The notes: generated by a model from the sequence alone, not told the origin. Shown: positions 8,551 through 16,891, counted from the first letter of the stretch. The stretch: 64,000 nucleotides of DNA from Alteromonas australica (GCF_000730385.1 NZ_CP008849.1:2480001-2544000), one strand, 5' to 3'. Numbers and translations are program-made.

Positions 8551-9930
8551 TTATTCGCCGTGTTGAAGGGGGATGCGCCCCGTTTTTACCACCTGACGCC
8601 GAATACTTGCTTGCGGGGCTAAACGGTAGAGGTCGCCATTTTCGCCAACATAATGCTTAGTCACACCACTTTGCTTTGCAATATTGGCATGGGCCAATAG
8701 GTGTTCGCGTTCACCATGCACGGGGATAGCGATACTCGGTTTCACCCAGTGGTACATCAACTTGAGTTCTTCGGCGCAAGGATGGCCGCTGGCATGCACG
8801 GGTAACTGGCTTTCCTCACTTAATATCACACCAATGCCTCGCGCTTTAAGGGCGTTATTGAGTCTCCCAACGCTTTCTTCATTGCCTGGAATGACAATGG
8901 AAGAATAAATCACCGTATCCCCTTTATCTAATGCGATTTGCGGATGGACATCTTTTGCCATGCGAGCTAGCGCGGTGTTTTTCTCACCTTGACTGCCCGT
9001 AGCCACCGCTAACACTTCCTGAGGGGGAAGGTAGCCAAGATGATGGGCATCGGCGAGGGGCAAATCGTCTGGCCATATCCCCTGTTGGCGCGCAATACCG
9101 TACATATTAACCAGAGAGCGCCCATACAGGGCCATGTACCTCCCGGTTTTCTTCGCCACCTTAGCTAATGAAATTAAGCGCGCCACATTGCTACCGAAAC
9201 AGGTTACTACCACACGGCCAGTTTGTGATTTCACTGTACTTAACAACCCGTCATAACAGTTTCGTTCAGAAATCGAAAAACCAGGTTTTACGGCATTGGT
9301 GGAATCACCCACTAAGGCGAGAATATTTTCGTTACCTAAGTTTCTATACACCTGGCTATCGAATGGCTGCCCTGTCACAGGTTGAGGGTCAATTTTCCAA
9401 TCAGCTGTGTGCAGTACTGTGCCAGTACAGGTGCTAATTTTTAGTGCATAAGGTTCAGGCAATGAATGAGTGACTGCCAGCCACTCTACGCTAAACGGCC
9501 CCAGGTGCATTGCACCGCGATGAGAAACCTCTACGATGGGCACCTTATTGGCGAGTTTAGTTTGTGCGAGCTTTCGTCTTAGCACTTCTGCGGTAAACGA
9601 TGTGGTATAAATGGGGCATTTGAATCTGTCCCACAAATACGGAATTGCACCCACGTGATCTTCGTGAGCATGGGTAATAACGATACCCGCTAATTTGTCT
9701 TTCTGTTCCACAATGAAGGTAGGATCAGCCGCCACAATACGATGATGATTTTGAACACTATCGCCATTGTGTTTGTACTGAGGGATCAAAGGTTCATCGA
9801 ACGACACCCCGCAATCTACCATTAGCCAACTGTCATCGTGGCCATAGAGGTTAAGGTTCATTCCAATTTCCCCAGTGCCCCCTAATGGTAAAAACCAAAA
9901 GTCCTCTTTTTTCGGTGATAACAAACCCAA
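8551..9930 (-). CDS. RNase J-like metallo-beta-lactamase-fold hydrolase
   Basis: The product has 459 residues. The zinc-binding THAHEDH motif stands at 86-92, further metal-ligand regions follow (HTADWK; VGDSTNAVKPG), and the RNA-metabolising hydrolase motif PVHGEREHL lies near the C-terminus. The fold is the beta-lactamase plus beta-CASP arrangement of RNase J, a 5'-3' exo/endoribonuclease. Typical RNase J proteins are about 550-600 residues with an extra C-terminal domain; this one lacks that tail and belongs to a shorter proteobacterial group whose substrate is uncertain. The start is a TTG with GGAGT five bases upstream; no ATG or GTG is better placed. The gene is divergent from yceH and precedes the propeller sensor gene. 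Confidence 0.8.
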   Translation of the reverse strand: MGLLSPKKEDFWFLPLGGTGEIGMNLNLYGHDDSWLMVDCGVSFDEPLIPQYKHNGDSVQNHHRIVAADPTFIVEQKDKLAGIVITHAHEDHVGAIPYLWDRFKCPIYTTSFTAEVLRRKLAQTKLANKVPIVEVSHRGAMHLGPFSVEWLAVTHSLPEPYALKISTCTGTVLHTADWKIDPQPVTGQPFDSQVYRNLGNENILALVGDSTNAVKPGFSISERNCYDGLLSTVKSQTGRVVVTCFGSNVARLISLAKVAKKTGRYMALYGRSLVNMYGIARQQGIWPDDLPLADAHHLGYLPPQEVLAVATGSQGEKNTALARMAKDVHPQIALDKGDTVIYSSIVIPGNEESVGRLNNALKARGIGVILSEESQLPVHASGHPCAEELKLMYHWVKPSIAIPVHGEREHLLAHANIAKQSGVTKHYVGENGDLYRLAPQASIRRQVVKTGRIPLQHGE

Positions 9931-10113
9931 ACTACTCCTTTAATCCCATCATCTTAGGATGAAAAATACCATAACAGAATAGGCAACCACCGCATTCCAG
10001 ATTGCATTTGTATTACGCTGACTAAAATGCATTATGAATGCCTCACCGATAAGCTAGCATGTGATAAAATTTTTGCTACACTGCACTATAAATAAATTGG
10101 CGTGGATTATCCT

Positions 10114-10770
10114 ATGACGATAACACTGACTGAAAATGAAGCACGTGTTATTGGCGTGCTGTTAGAGAAATCTGTTACAACTCCCGAGCAATACCCTTTG
10201 TCACTCAATGCCTTGACCAACGGCTGCAATCAGAAAAGTAATCGCCTTCCTGTGACCCAGTATTCTGAAGACGATATCATTCAAACCTTAGACAGTTTAA
10301 AAGCAAAGCGATTAATTCAATTAGAATCTGGGTTTGGCAGCCGCGTGACCAAATATGCCCATCGGTTTTGTAACACCGAATTTGGCGATCTTAAATTGAG
10401 CGAATTCCAGCAGGCCATTATCACCGAGTTATTACTTCGCGGCCCTCAAACGCCAGGGGAGTTAAGGGGAAGATGCCAACGACTCGCTAAATTTAGTGAT
10501 GTTGGTGATGTGGAATCCACCATCAACAGCCTTATCGCCTACCAACCTAACCCGCTTATTTGCGCATTACCGAAAGAAGCAGGAAAACGGGAGGTGCGCT
10601 ACCGACATCTGTTTTCCCAACCGCTCACCGCTGACGAAACCCCATCACGAGCCCCAGATGCAGCTGAAACCATCGCGGAGCTTCGAGAGTCACTTTCCCA
10701 CGTGAAATCACTGGTGACAGACTTGGAAGCCAAAATAAACGCCCTTGAAAACGCGCAAAATCAGGCGTAA
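10114..10770 (+). CDS. yceH: YceH family protein (DUF480)
   Basis: The 218-residue product matches the YceH family through the N-terminal LTENEARVIGVLLEKSVTTP stretch and the following YPLSLNAL..CNQKSNR motif. A second winged-helix-like half follows (LRGPQTPGELRGRC, about residues 110-130), and the C-terminus is probably a coiled coil (LRESLSHVKSLVTDLEAKI). Members consist of two winged-helix domains and have no firmly assigned molecular function. I chose the ATG at 10114 because E. coli YceH begins at the equivalent point; an in-frame GTG at 10102 is the alternative. Neither has a strong ribosome-binding site, though GGA at 10105-10107 fits the ATG. Confidence 0.88.
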   Translation: MTITLTENEARVIGVLLEKSVTTPEQYPLSLNALTNGCNQKSNRLPVTQYSEDDIIQTLDSLKAKRLIQLESGFGSRVTKYAHRFCNTEFGDLKLSEFQQAIITELLLRGPQTPGELRGRCQRLAKFSDVGDVESTINSLIAYQPNPLICALPKEAGKREVRYRHLFSQPLTADETPSRAPDAAETIAELRESLSHVKSLVTDLEAKINALENAQNQA

Positions 10771-10779
10771 TCAAACAGA

Positions 10780-11010
10780 CTAGTGCAAAGCGACATTAAG
10801 TTGGTCTATCACTTCGGCCCAATCGGCATCGTCTTCAATCGCATTTTTTAAAAACGCAGCCTGACTCGGCGTCCAAAACGGCGCCTCGTTCAGGTGCTGA
10901 CTCTTGTTAAGCCCTTTATGTTGCTCGATAAAGCGGTCAATAGCTTGGTCGCTGCTATCTAGCCCAAGCTGCCCAAATAAGCTCGCCATTGTGGGTTGTT
11001 CAACAAACAT
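10780..11010 (-). CDS. DUF2789 family small protein
   Basis: The 76-residue protein is recognisable as DUF2789 by the sequence beginning MASLFGQLGLDSS and the FWTPSQAAFLKNAI.DDADWAEVIDQLN segment. It is soluble, acidic and predicted mostly helical. The family has no known function. It is the last gene of an apparent operon hdfR-DUF2750-DUF2789 on the minus strand, 63 bp after DUF2750, and ends 9 bp from the end of the converging yceH gene. An alternative start at the second Met would shorten it by seven residues. Confidence 0.8.
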   Translation of the reverse strand: MFVEQPTMASLFGQLGLDSSDQAIDRFIEQHKGLNKSQHLNEAPFWTPSQAAFLKNAIEDDADWAEVIDQLNVALH

Positions 11011-11073
11011 ACTCCCTCCGTGTCGTCCATTTTGCCGTTGGGGTTTAAACGGATCAGGGAGATCAGCAGATCA

Positions 11074-11418
11074 TTAAATTTTTTCAGCAAAGTGTGCAGG
11101 AGTAATCACTTCGCCCTCTTCGCCGGGCACAGGACATACCATCACCATGAGGTCATCTTGTGTCATGCCTGGCACCCACTTCGTTAGGAAATCTTGGGTA
11201 GATATAGCCATGGTTTCACAATCCGACCAGTCTTCCGTTGCCCACAGCGCCGCTAAGCTGGCATCAGGCCATACTGGTACGCCGTCTTCTTCATCTGTGG
11301 TTAGCATAACGCAGCCGTGCTCATCTTTTAGGATAAACAACTCTTTAGCGTTTTTAATTTGCTGTAAACTGGCTTCTAAGCGTTCAAACGCATTTTTTTC
11401 AAGCAAAGGATGAGTCAT
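11074..11418 (-). CDS. DUF2750 family protein
   Basis: The 114-residue soluble protein fits DUF2750: it has the KNAKELFILKDEHGCVML beta-hairpin segment, a VPVWPD..LAALWATEDWSDC stretch typical of the family, and the DFLTKWVPGM segment. No biochemical function is established. The gene begins 16 bp after hdfR ends, with an AAGGATCT-like ribosome-binding site in the gap (seen as agatcctt on the plus strand), so the two are probably co-transcribed. Confidence 0.8.
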   Translation of the reverse strand: MTHPLLEKNAFERLEASLQQIKNAKELFILKDEHGCVMLTTDEEDGVPVWPDASLAALWATEDWSDCETMAISTQDFLTKWVPGMTQDDLMVMVCPVPGEEGEVITPAHFAEKI

Positions 11419-11434
11419 AAGGATCTCTTAATAG

Positions 11435-12271
11435 TTAGGCTGGATTAATAGACGAGATACCGTCGATGAGGCCTTGCAAGCCTACTCGTCGAACCTGTTT
11501 CATTGTATGAAGGTAAACCTTCAATGATATATTTTCCAGTGACTGAATTTTCGTTATCGGCGTTTGCGCGGGTAGATGCACAAAGGCATCTTCAGGTAAC
11601 ACGGCAATGCCGCCTTCAGCATATAAATTATTTAATGCCAAGGTGAGTGAATTAGTTCTTAATTTTGCATCTCGCAATTGTGGGTAAAGTGTTAGCAGGA
11701 TATCTCTCGCTTTACTGCCAAAGTCGATGGCCACAAAGTCACTCGCGCTGACCTCGGCCTGAGCATCACCCACGCGATACAGTGCTAAAGGTTTCTCTAA
11801 CAGTATTTGACTGTTCACTTCTTCTGACTTTAGCGGTTCCGTGGAAAAAGCTAAATCGGTCACCCGCTCATGCAGCTGCCGAGACAAACTGTCTAACGTC
11901 AGCACTTCCGCCTTCACCGACCAATCAGGAAAATCAGCGTGTAACGCTTTAAGTGTTGATGGCAAAATTAATTCGCTAGCCAATTGGGTAGCGCCACAAA
12001 CGACGTACTCAGAAGATTGAATTTGCAGTTCTTGCTTAGCTTCATTCAAGGTACTGCAAAGCTGCTGGGCATAGGGCAATAACTTTTCACCTGACTGAGT
12101 CAACTGAATACTGTTTCTTTGCCGGATAAATAACGTGGAATGAAAATACTCTTCGAGCAATTTAATACGCGCACTTACTGCAGATTGAGTAAGATAAAGG
12201 TTCTCCGCTGCTTTGCCAAAATGACGTGTATTAGCAACTTCGATAAATGTGGTGAGAAAGCGAATGTCCAT
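11435..12271 (-). CDS. hdfR: HdfR-like LysR-family transcriptional regulator
   Basis: The 278-residue product begins MDIRFLTTFIEVANTRHFG, and its helix-turn-helix (residues 5-65, with LYLTQSAVSARIK) closely follows E. coli HdfR, which represses flhDC and activates other genes. The rest is the LysR effector-binding domain. I chose the ATG at 12271 because it matches the family N-terminus; an in-frame upstream start at 12343 would add 24 unrelated residues. The gene neighbours maoP, as in E. coli, with one small gene in between, which strengthens the assignment. The inducer is unknown. Confidence 0.85.
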   Translation of the reverse strand: MDIRFLTTFIEVANTRHFGKAAENLYLTQSAVSARIKLLEEYFHSTLFIRQRNSIQLTQSGEKLLPYAQQLCSTLNEAKQELQIQSSEYVVCGATQLASELILPSTLKALHADFPDWSVKAEVLTLDSLSRQLHERVTDLAFSTEPLKSEEVNSQILLEKPLALYRVGDAQAEVSASDFVAIDFGSKARDILLTLYPQLRDAKLRTNSLTLALNNLYAEGGIAVLPEDAFVHLPAQTPITKIQSLENISLKVYLHTMKQVRRVGLQGLIDGISSINPA

Positions 12272-12345
12272 GCTTCTTACATAACCGTAGAACTGATGAA
12301 AGTAAACTGTCACAGATAATACGTGATGTAAACCAAAAAGCACAG

Positions 12346-12372
12346 AAACACACTGCGATCCGCAGTGTGTTT
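12346..12372 (-). terminator. Strong hairpin after the 54-residue gene
   Basis: The arms AAACACACTGCG and CGCAGTGTGTTT form a perfect 12-bp stem with a three-base centre. It lies between the stop of the small gene at 12395 and the hdfR start. On the minus strand the arm ends in TTT and a CTTTTTGG run follows nine bases later, so termination is likely but not textbook. Confidence 0.6.
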
Positions 12373-12394
12373 AGTCAAATTTCAATCAAGTAGG

Positions 12395-12559
12395 CTAAAA
12401 GCTCTCCGATTGTAATCTACGTAGCTTTTCTCGACGCTGTTCGTCTCGCTTTTGCTTCGCTTTAACGTGGTCATGACGTTTTGCGCTGCGCTTAGATGGG
12501 AAGCTTTCGTCTTCTACCGAGTCCCATTCTTCACGTTGGTAACGATAGTCTTTACTCAT
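12395..12559 (-). CDS. Small basic/charged protein of 54 residues
   Basis: This frame was found by hand. It starts at ATG 12559 with AAGAGATGAC immediately upstream and ends at TAG 12395. The product begins MSKDYRYQREEWDS and then becomes very rich in Lys, Arg, Glu and Gln (about half the residues), with a helical C-terminal run KAKQKRDEQRREKLRRLQ. The composition suggests a nucleic-acid or ribosome-associated helix, but no family function is known to me. It lies between hdfR and maoP on the hdfR strand and is followed by a 12-bp stem. Confidence 0.7.
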   Translation of the reverse strand: MSKDYRYQREEWDSVEDESFPSKRSAKRHDHVKAKQKRDEQRREKLRRLQSESF

Positions 12560-12955
12560 TGTCATCTCTTGGTAATTAACACCCCTTCATTATTCGCTTT
12601 GCTCTTCAAATGAAAAACGAATATTTATCATCGTTTCGACAATAAATTTTAATAAAATGAAATTTCAAAACAGACCACGTCTGGCGAAGGCAAAATGCCA
12701 CTTCCCACGCTATCTAGCGTATAGCCACGATACCGAAACAGCGGCAGAGGAAAACAAATTACTTCATTAATTTCATAAACTTAAACCAAGGAAAATCTCA
12801 CTCCATACTAATACCGTAGGTGTATGATGGTAAATAAACGCCGTGGCAATCCTTGCAACAAAATTTTTTATTGATAAGAAAAAAAAGTTTTGTTTCAACT
12901 TAAATGAGTTTTGGCTTAAAAGTGCGCTTGTACATCAACTTACGCTGGAACTGTT
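12560..12955. other. 396-bp intergenic region upstream of maoP; possible maoS-type region
   Basis: No gene was found. The region divides the minus-strand hdfR side from maoP. It holds an AT-rich long inverted repeat around 12855-12895 (CAAAATTTTTT paired with AAAAAAAAGTTTTG) and a small palindrome AGACCACGTCT near 12673. In E. coli the interval between hdfR and maoP contains maoS, the DNA site through which MaoP acts on the Ori macrodomain. Whether an equivalent site exists here is inference from synteny alone. Confidence 0.35.
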
Positions 12956-13312
12956 ATGAACAACATAGCTATTCGAACCTCTGCAAAACCTTTTATTGAC
13001 CGTGTGAAGTTTCCTTACGGCTTTAAAAAGTCGGGTGATTTCAGTATTAGTGAAGCGAACTTACTCTCGCTTTATGGTAGAACCCTCAATGCTTTAGAAA
13101 CCGGTGAGCTACAAGCCGAATCAGAAGATGAGAAACACTTCGTGGATTTTATCTCTGGGCGTGCAGAAGCCATTAACCCTGTCGAAAAAGCATGGGCAAA
13201 GTATGTAAGGCTCTCTCGTGGCAAAAAACATTTTTATACCTTGCATAGCAGCGCCAGTAATCAATCTGATTACGATGACGATTATACCGATGAAGAGTTT
13301 GACGTAGCCTAA
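12956..13312 (+). CDS. maoP: MaoP-like macrodomain Ori protein (DUF413, YifE)
   Basis: The 118-residue product carries the DUF413 signature: FPYGFKKSGDFSISEANLL (about residues 19-37), then EDEKHFVDFISGRAE and EKAWAKYVR, with an acidic tail YDDDYTDEEFDVA. It aligns throughout with E. coli MaoP/YifE, which is required for organisation of the Ori chromosomal macrodomain. It is cytosolic. The hdfR neighbourhood matches E. coli. A weak ribosome-binding site (GGAAC) precedes the ATG. Confidence 0.85.
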   Translation: MNNIAIRTSAKPFIDRVKFPYGFKKSGDFSISEANLLSLYGRTLNALETGELQAESEDEKHFVDFISGRAEAINPVEKAWAKYVRLSRGKKHFYTLHSSASNQSDYDDDYTDEEFDVA

Positions 13313-13556
13313 ACCGGCCTCTTCACGGCGCGTTGTGCTTTATCGCTTAGTAATAAACGGTAAAGCACGTCTCCTTTCTCCCGTAGTTTTCGATAAATTC
13401 TGATCTGTCTCAATCATCTTGCCGAACAAACCAATATAGCTTTTTATATCTACTTTGAAGGACTACACTTTAGTTAGGCGATAACGTGACAGTTTCCCCT
13501 AATGAAAAGTAGGTCGACATCGAATTACCCCAGCCGCAGGCAAAGGAGACGCAACG

Positions 13557-14297
13557 ATGATGGTAACTTACAAACAGTTAAAACATTTTTCGATTCATGC
13601 AACAGACAAGGATATTGGCGGCATACGCGATATTTTGTTTGATGATGATAGCTTTGTAATACGCTATTTGGTTGCTGATACCAATACTTGGCTACCACTG
13701 AGTCGCAAAGTGGTCATATCCCCTATATCGGTATCCATCATTAATCGCGATCATGACACGATTGATGTGGCCATGGACGCCGAAACACTTAAAAACAGCC
13801 CAACCATTGATGAACACAAGCCGGTGTCCAGAGAATATGAAGAAACGTTATTCCGCTATTTCGGCTATGGTTATTACTGGATAGGGCCCGGCGCCTGGGG
13901 CGACTTTTCTCACCCGACTGAACTCGCCGACCCCAAATTAATGGACGAAGCCCGAGAAGATTTGTCAGCAAATAAAGAAAACCATCTTCGCGCCTGTGGC
14001 GAAGTCTCAGGTTACGAGGTAGCCACCACAGATGACAATGTAGGGCACATTTGTGATTTTGTCGTCGACACCCGAAATTGGGCAATACGGTTATTGGTGG
14101 TAGACACCAACAATTGGTTACCGGGTGGAAAAAAACTAGCCCTCTTGCCCACGGATATTCTTCAAATTGATTGGTCGTCTCACAGAGTCAGTGTGAAATT
14201 AGACCACGATGGACTGATGGCTCGCCCCGACATTGACATTGATAAACTTGGTAATGGTGAATACATTGCCGATATCGTCCATCAAATTGCTAAATAA
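13557..14297 (+). CDS. Protein with two PRC-barrel domains
   Basis: The 246-residue soluble protein contains two PRC-barrel-like halves. The first (about 10-75) has DKDIGGIRDILFDDDSFVIRYLVADT, and the second (about 135-215) repeats the pattern with DDNVGHICDFVVDTRNWAIRLLVVDT. Each is followed by NTWLP or NNWLPGGKK. PRC barrels occur in photosynthetic reaction centre H subunits, RimM and many stress-linked proteins; the specific partner here is unknown. AAAGGAGACGCAACG precedes the ATG; a second ATG follows immediately. It is probably monocistronic. Confidence 0.8.
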   Translation: MMVTYKQLKHFSIHATDKDIGGIRDILFDDDSFVIRYLVADTNTWLPLSRKVVISPISVSIINRDHDTIDVAMDAETLKNSPTIDEHKPVSREYEETLFRYFGYGYYWIGPGAWGDFSHPTELADPKLMDEAREDLSANKENHLRACGEVSGYEVATTDDNVGHICDFVVDTRNWAIRLLVVDTNNWLPGGKKLALLPTDILQIDWSSHRVSVKLDHDGLMARPDIDIDKLGNGEYIADIVHQIAK

Positions 14298-14388
14298 AGC
14301 CTTGAGAGGCGGCTAGCGATTCGTGGCCGCCTTTATTCACTGCCAATTTACTCATGAAAAACGAATTTGGCGAGAACAGCAATCTCGT

Positions 14389-14721
14389 CTATTCAGCCAG
14401 CGCCTCTTCTGACGCACAGAAAAACTGATAAAGTAACGCCATCGTTTGGGTAACACGTTCGTCAGCAAGACGATAATAAATCGTTTGCCCTTCCCTTCTT
14501 GTGGCCACCAATGCGGCTTCCCGTAAGAGGGCCAGATGCTGAGAAATCACAGGCTGTGAAACATCTACCACGTCCAATAACTCGCTTACAGATCGTTCTT
14601 TTTCCAGCAAATTGCACAAAATCATCAAACGGGTTTTATTAGCAATTTGCTTTAAATACTGCTCAGCATCTGCTGCATGTTGATGCATTGCTGAAGGGTC
14701 GAGCTTTAGAGTCGCTAGCAT
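14389..14721 (-). CDS. ArsR-family repressor of the BigR/YgaV/SqrR persulfide-sensing type
   Basis: The 110-residue winged-helix protein has the ArsR recognition segment VDVSQPVISQHLALLREA (about 52-69) and the TRREGQTIYYRL wing. The two cysteines, C36 (in LMILCNLL) and C102 (in YQFFCAS), sit where BigR, YgaV and SqrR carry the pair that links through a polysulfide bridge and releases DNA when reactive sulfur is present. The metal-binding ELCVCDL motif of ArsR is absent. The gene is divergent from a rhodanese gene, which fits sulfur sensing. AT-rich palindromes lie in the shared promoter region. The function is inferred, not shown. Confidence 0.8.
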   Translation of the reverse strand: MLATLKLDPSAMHQHAADAEQYLKQIANKTRLMILCNLLEKERSVSELLDVVDVSQPVISQHLALLREAALVATRREGQTIYYRLADERVTQTMALLYQFFCASEEALAE

Positions 14722-14762
14722 AAAATGTTCTCATTTTTCATTGGGGAAACCCCTTAATGCAT

Positions 14763-14776
14763 TATACTAAAGTATA
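14763..14776. promoter_or_regulatory. Candidate operator 1 for the ArsR-family repressor
   Basis: TATACT and AGTATA form a perfect palindrome around a two-base centre, about 40 bp upstream of the repressor start. ArsR-family operators are short AT-rich palindromes overlapping promoters. No direct evidence of binding is available. Confidence 0.4.
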
Positions 14777-14848
14777 TAAGGTTTATCGAAAAGCCCAAAT
14801 TGACTGTCTAACCTTGACAGTGCTGTTCTTCTTTTCCATCAAATGTTA

Positions 14849-14870
14849 TATATAATATTATCATTATATA
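14849..14870. promoter_or_regulatory. Candidate operator 2 / promoter of the rhodanese gene
   Basis: The inverted arms TATATAAT and ATTATATA (8 bp, six-base spacer) lie 20-40 bp before the rhodanese start and would cover its -10 region. Like the first palindrome it is AT-rich and followed by ACTAA, so both may be read by the same regulator. Confidence 0.4.
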
Positions 14871-14888
14871 CTAAATAGGAGATTTTAC

Positions 14889-15239
14889 GTGCTAATAGAT
14901 ATCCCTACTCGATTAAAAAATATTGAGAAACCTATTCGTCGAATTACTGCCAAAGAAGCGGCGCTTGAGATTGAGAAAAATCAAGGGTTACTTTTAGATG
15001 TAAGGGAAGCCAGTGAAGTGGCCGAAAAACCGGTAAATAAAGCAACGGCCATTCCAAGAGGCATTTTAGAGATGAAGATGCTGGCACTTGTAAAAGAAGC
15101 AGATCGGCCTATATATATCCACTGCGCGTCTGGGGTGCGTGCCTCTTTGGCGGCAGAGCAACTCATGCTTATGGGCTACGAGCAAGTTTCAGTAGTCACT
15201 TGTGCGGTGGACGATATTATTGCAGCAGTAACCGATTAA
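14889..15239 (+). CDS. Single-domain rhodanese (sulfurtransferase)
   Basis: The 116-residue protein is a single rhodanese domain: LLLDVREASEV (about residues 34-44) and the active-site loop HCASGVRA, whose cysteine carries the persulfide during transfer. It is cytosolic. The start is GTG with TAGGAG seven bases upstream. Divergence from a BigR-like regulator suggests induction by sulfide or polysulfide. No sulfur dioxygenase, sulfide:quinone reductase or TauE-like transporter gene lies next to it, unlike in many BigR operons. Confidence 0.88.
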   Translation: MLIDIPTRLKNIEKPIRRITAKEAALEIEKNQGLLLDVREASEVAEKPVNKATAIPRGILEMKMLALVKEADRPIYIHCASGVRASLAAEQLMLMGYEQVSVVTCAVDDIIAAVTD

Positions 15240-15308
15240 CGCTTACTAAGGCCAGTTTCAATATGGTATAACCCCCTAATCCCCGCAGTGAATTGAGAAA
15301 GTTAAACC

Positions 15309-16241
15309 ATGCTAAAATCAACGTTGGAACAATGGCGCATGTTTAAGGCGGTTGTGGACGCAGGAGGCTTTAATCAAGCGGCCGCTGTGGTGCATAAAAG
15401 CCAATCCAGTGTGCATCATGCTGTGCAAAAATTAGAACATGCCATTGGCGTTGAGCTATTTGAAAATACGGGTAGAAAAGTGCAGCTTTCAGCTCAAGGT
15501 GAACTTATGTACCGTCGAGCCACTTTTTTACTCAATGAAGCACAAAAACTCGAGGCGGTAGCAACCAGTTTACAAGCGGGTACAGAAACGCTGCTGAGAA
15601 TTGCCGTAGACATTATTTTTCCCTCAGACTTACTTTATAACGTCTTAAATAAAGTGTCTGAGGAGTTCCCCTTGCTACGCATAGAAATTGAAGAAACGGT
15701 ATTGTCGGGCGCAAATTCAATGCTCAATAGTGGCAATGTAGATATCGCCATATCACCTTTTACCTATCCCACGGGGTTTAGTGAAGATCTCTGCGAAATC
15801 GAATTTGCAGCGGTAGCACATCCCGACCATCCATTACATGCGCTGGACAGGCCGCTAACATTAGAAGATCTCAAGTCTCATCGACAAATCGTTGTACGAG
15901 ATTCCTCTGCTGAACGCAAAGTGGATGTTGGCTGGCTTGGTGCAGATCAACGTTGGACCGTCAGCCATATTCGTACGTCGGTGGATATCATTTCCCAAGG
16001 ACTTGGTTTTGCTTGGCTGCCCATTGCGATTATTAAAAAAGAATTAGAAGAAGGAGCATTACTTCCTTTGCCCCTTGGTAATAACGGGGGGTTACGTAAG
16101 TCGCTGCTGTACTTATCATTTGAAGATGGTGACGGACTGGGGCCGGCGGCGCGCTCTTTCATTGGAGAACTGCGATACCAAACCATGAATCTCCCCTCGG
16201 CTCACGGTATGTTGCAACCTTGCGGTGAGCCTTTATGTTAA
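15309..16241 (+). CDS. LysR-family transcriptional regulator
   Basis: The 310-residue protein has the N-terminal winged helix (about 5-65, with GGFNQAAAVVHKSQSSVHHAVQKLE) and the effector-binding domain. It resembles LysR members that carry VHHAVQKLEHAIGVELFE; the target is not recognisable. The last nine bases overlap the end of the converging ExoD gene, so there is no room for a terminator between them. Confidence 0.88.
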   Translation: MLKSTLEQWRMFKAVVDAGGFNQAAAVVHKSQSSVHHAVQKLEHAIGVELFENTGRKVQLSAQGELMYRRATFLLNEAQKLEAVATSLQAGTETLLRIAVDIIFPSDLLYNVLNKVSEEFPLLRIEIEETVLSGANSMLNSGNVDIAISPFTYPTGFSEDLCEIEFAAVAHPDHPLHALDRPLTLEDLKSHRQIVVRDSSAERKVDVGWLGADQRWTVSHIRTSVDIISQGLGFAWLPIAIIKKELEEGALLPLPLGNNGGLRKSLLYLSFEDGDGLGPAARSFIGELRYQTMNLPSAHGMLQPCGEPLC

Positions 16242-16844
16242 TCCTTGCATTATTTGCTGGCCGCTCAATAAGAAACCACAGGTAGCAATAGATAAACCCA
16301 ACAACGCCACCGCGCCGTCGTCGGTAGCCATACCTATGGCCATAATGAGGACTGCCACCGCCGGTATTAGCCCCATAAAAGGTACTAGTTCTAAAGGCAC
16401 CATGATAAGTCCGCACAATGCACAACTCAGGGCGATTAACGAGCGAAAAATAGGTTGGCGCATGAAAAACCAACGAGGAATCAGAAACCTATCAACCCTT
16501 AATGCATAAGGCTTCATTTTCGTAACCGCCGTATGGAGGTGATCGCCCTCAATTTCGAGCTTCATAATGGCGTTAGGTAACCAAGGGTGGCGACGACCGA
16601 GTAATATTTGCAGAGCAATGAGTAATATTGTCACGCCAGTCAGTGATGGTACGCCCGGTATTGCCCCTATGGGCGTAGACGCGATAAACGCAGGCATCGC
16701 CAACATGGGGCCAAATCCTCGCTTTTCTAATGCCTGCCAAAAGTCTGCGAAACACATGCTGTTGGTATCAGGTTTCGGCTGCATTTTGCCTAGCAGCTCA
16801 TATAAGGTCATTGACCGTTCAGCCTTACCGTGCAACATTTTCAT
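16233..16844 (-). CDS. ExoD family membrane protein
   Basis: The 203-residue protein matches the ExoD family: an N-terminal soluble part (FADFWQALEKRGFGPMLAMPAF), a PIGAIPGVPSLTG motif with the first hydrophobic segment (about 50-85), and two or three further membrane helices in the C-terminal half (about 135-200). ExoD was named from exopolysaccharide mutants of Sinorhizobium; its molecular role is unknown. An internal ATG (MTLYELL) 11 codons in is an alternative start. It has no obvious operon partner. Confidence 0.82.
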   Translation of the reverse strand: MKMLHGKAERSMTLYELLGKMQPKPDTNSMCFADFWQALEKRGFGPMLAMPAFIASTPIGAIPGVPSLTGVTILLIALQILLGRRHPWLPNAIMKLEIEGDHLHTAVTKMKPYALRVDRFLIPRWFFMRQPIFRSLIALSCALCGLIMVPLELVPFMGLIPAVAVLIMAIGMATDDGAVALLGLSIATCGFLLSGQQIMQGLT

Positions 16845-16891
16845 TCCCTGTCGGTTATTTTTACCCTAAATGTCCGGCCTGCGTTGTTGCC

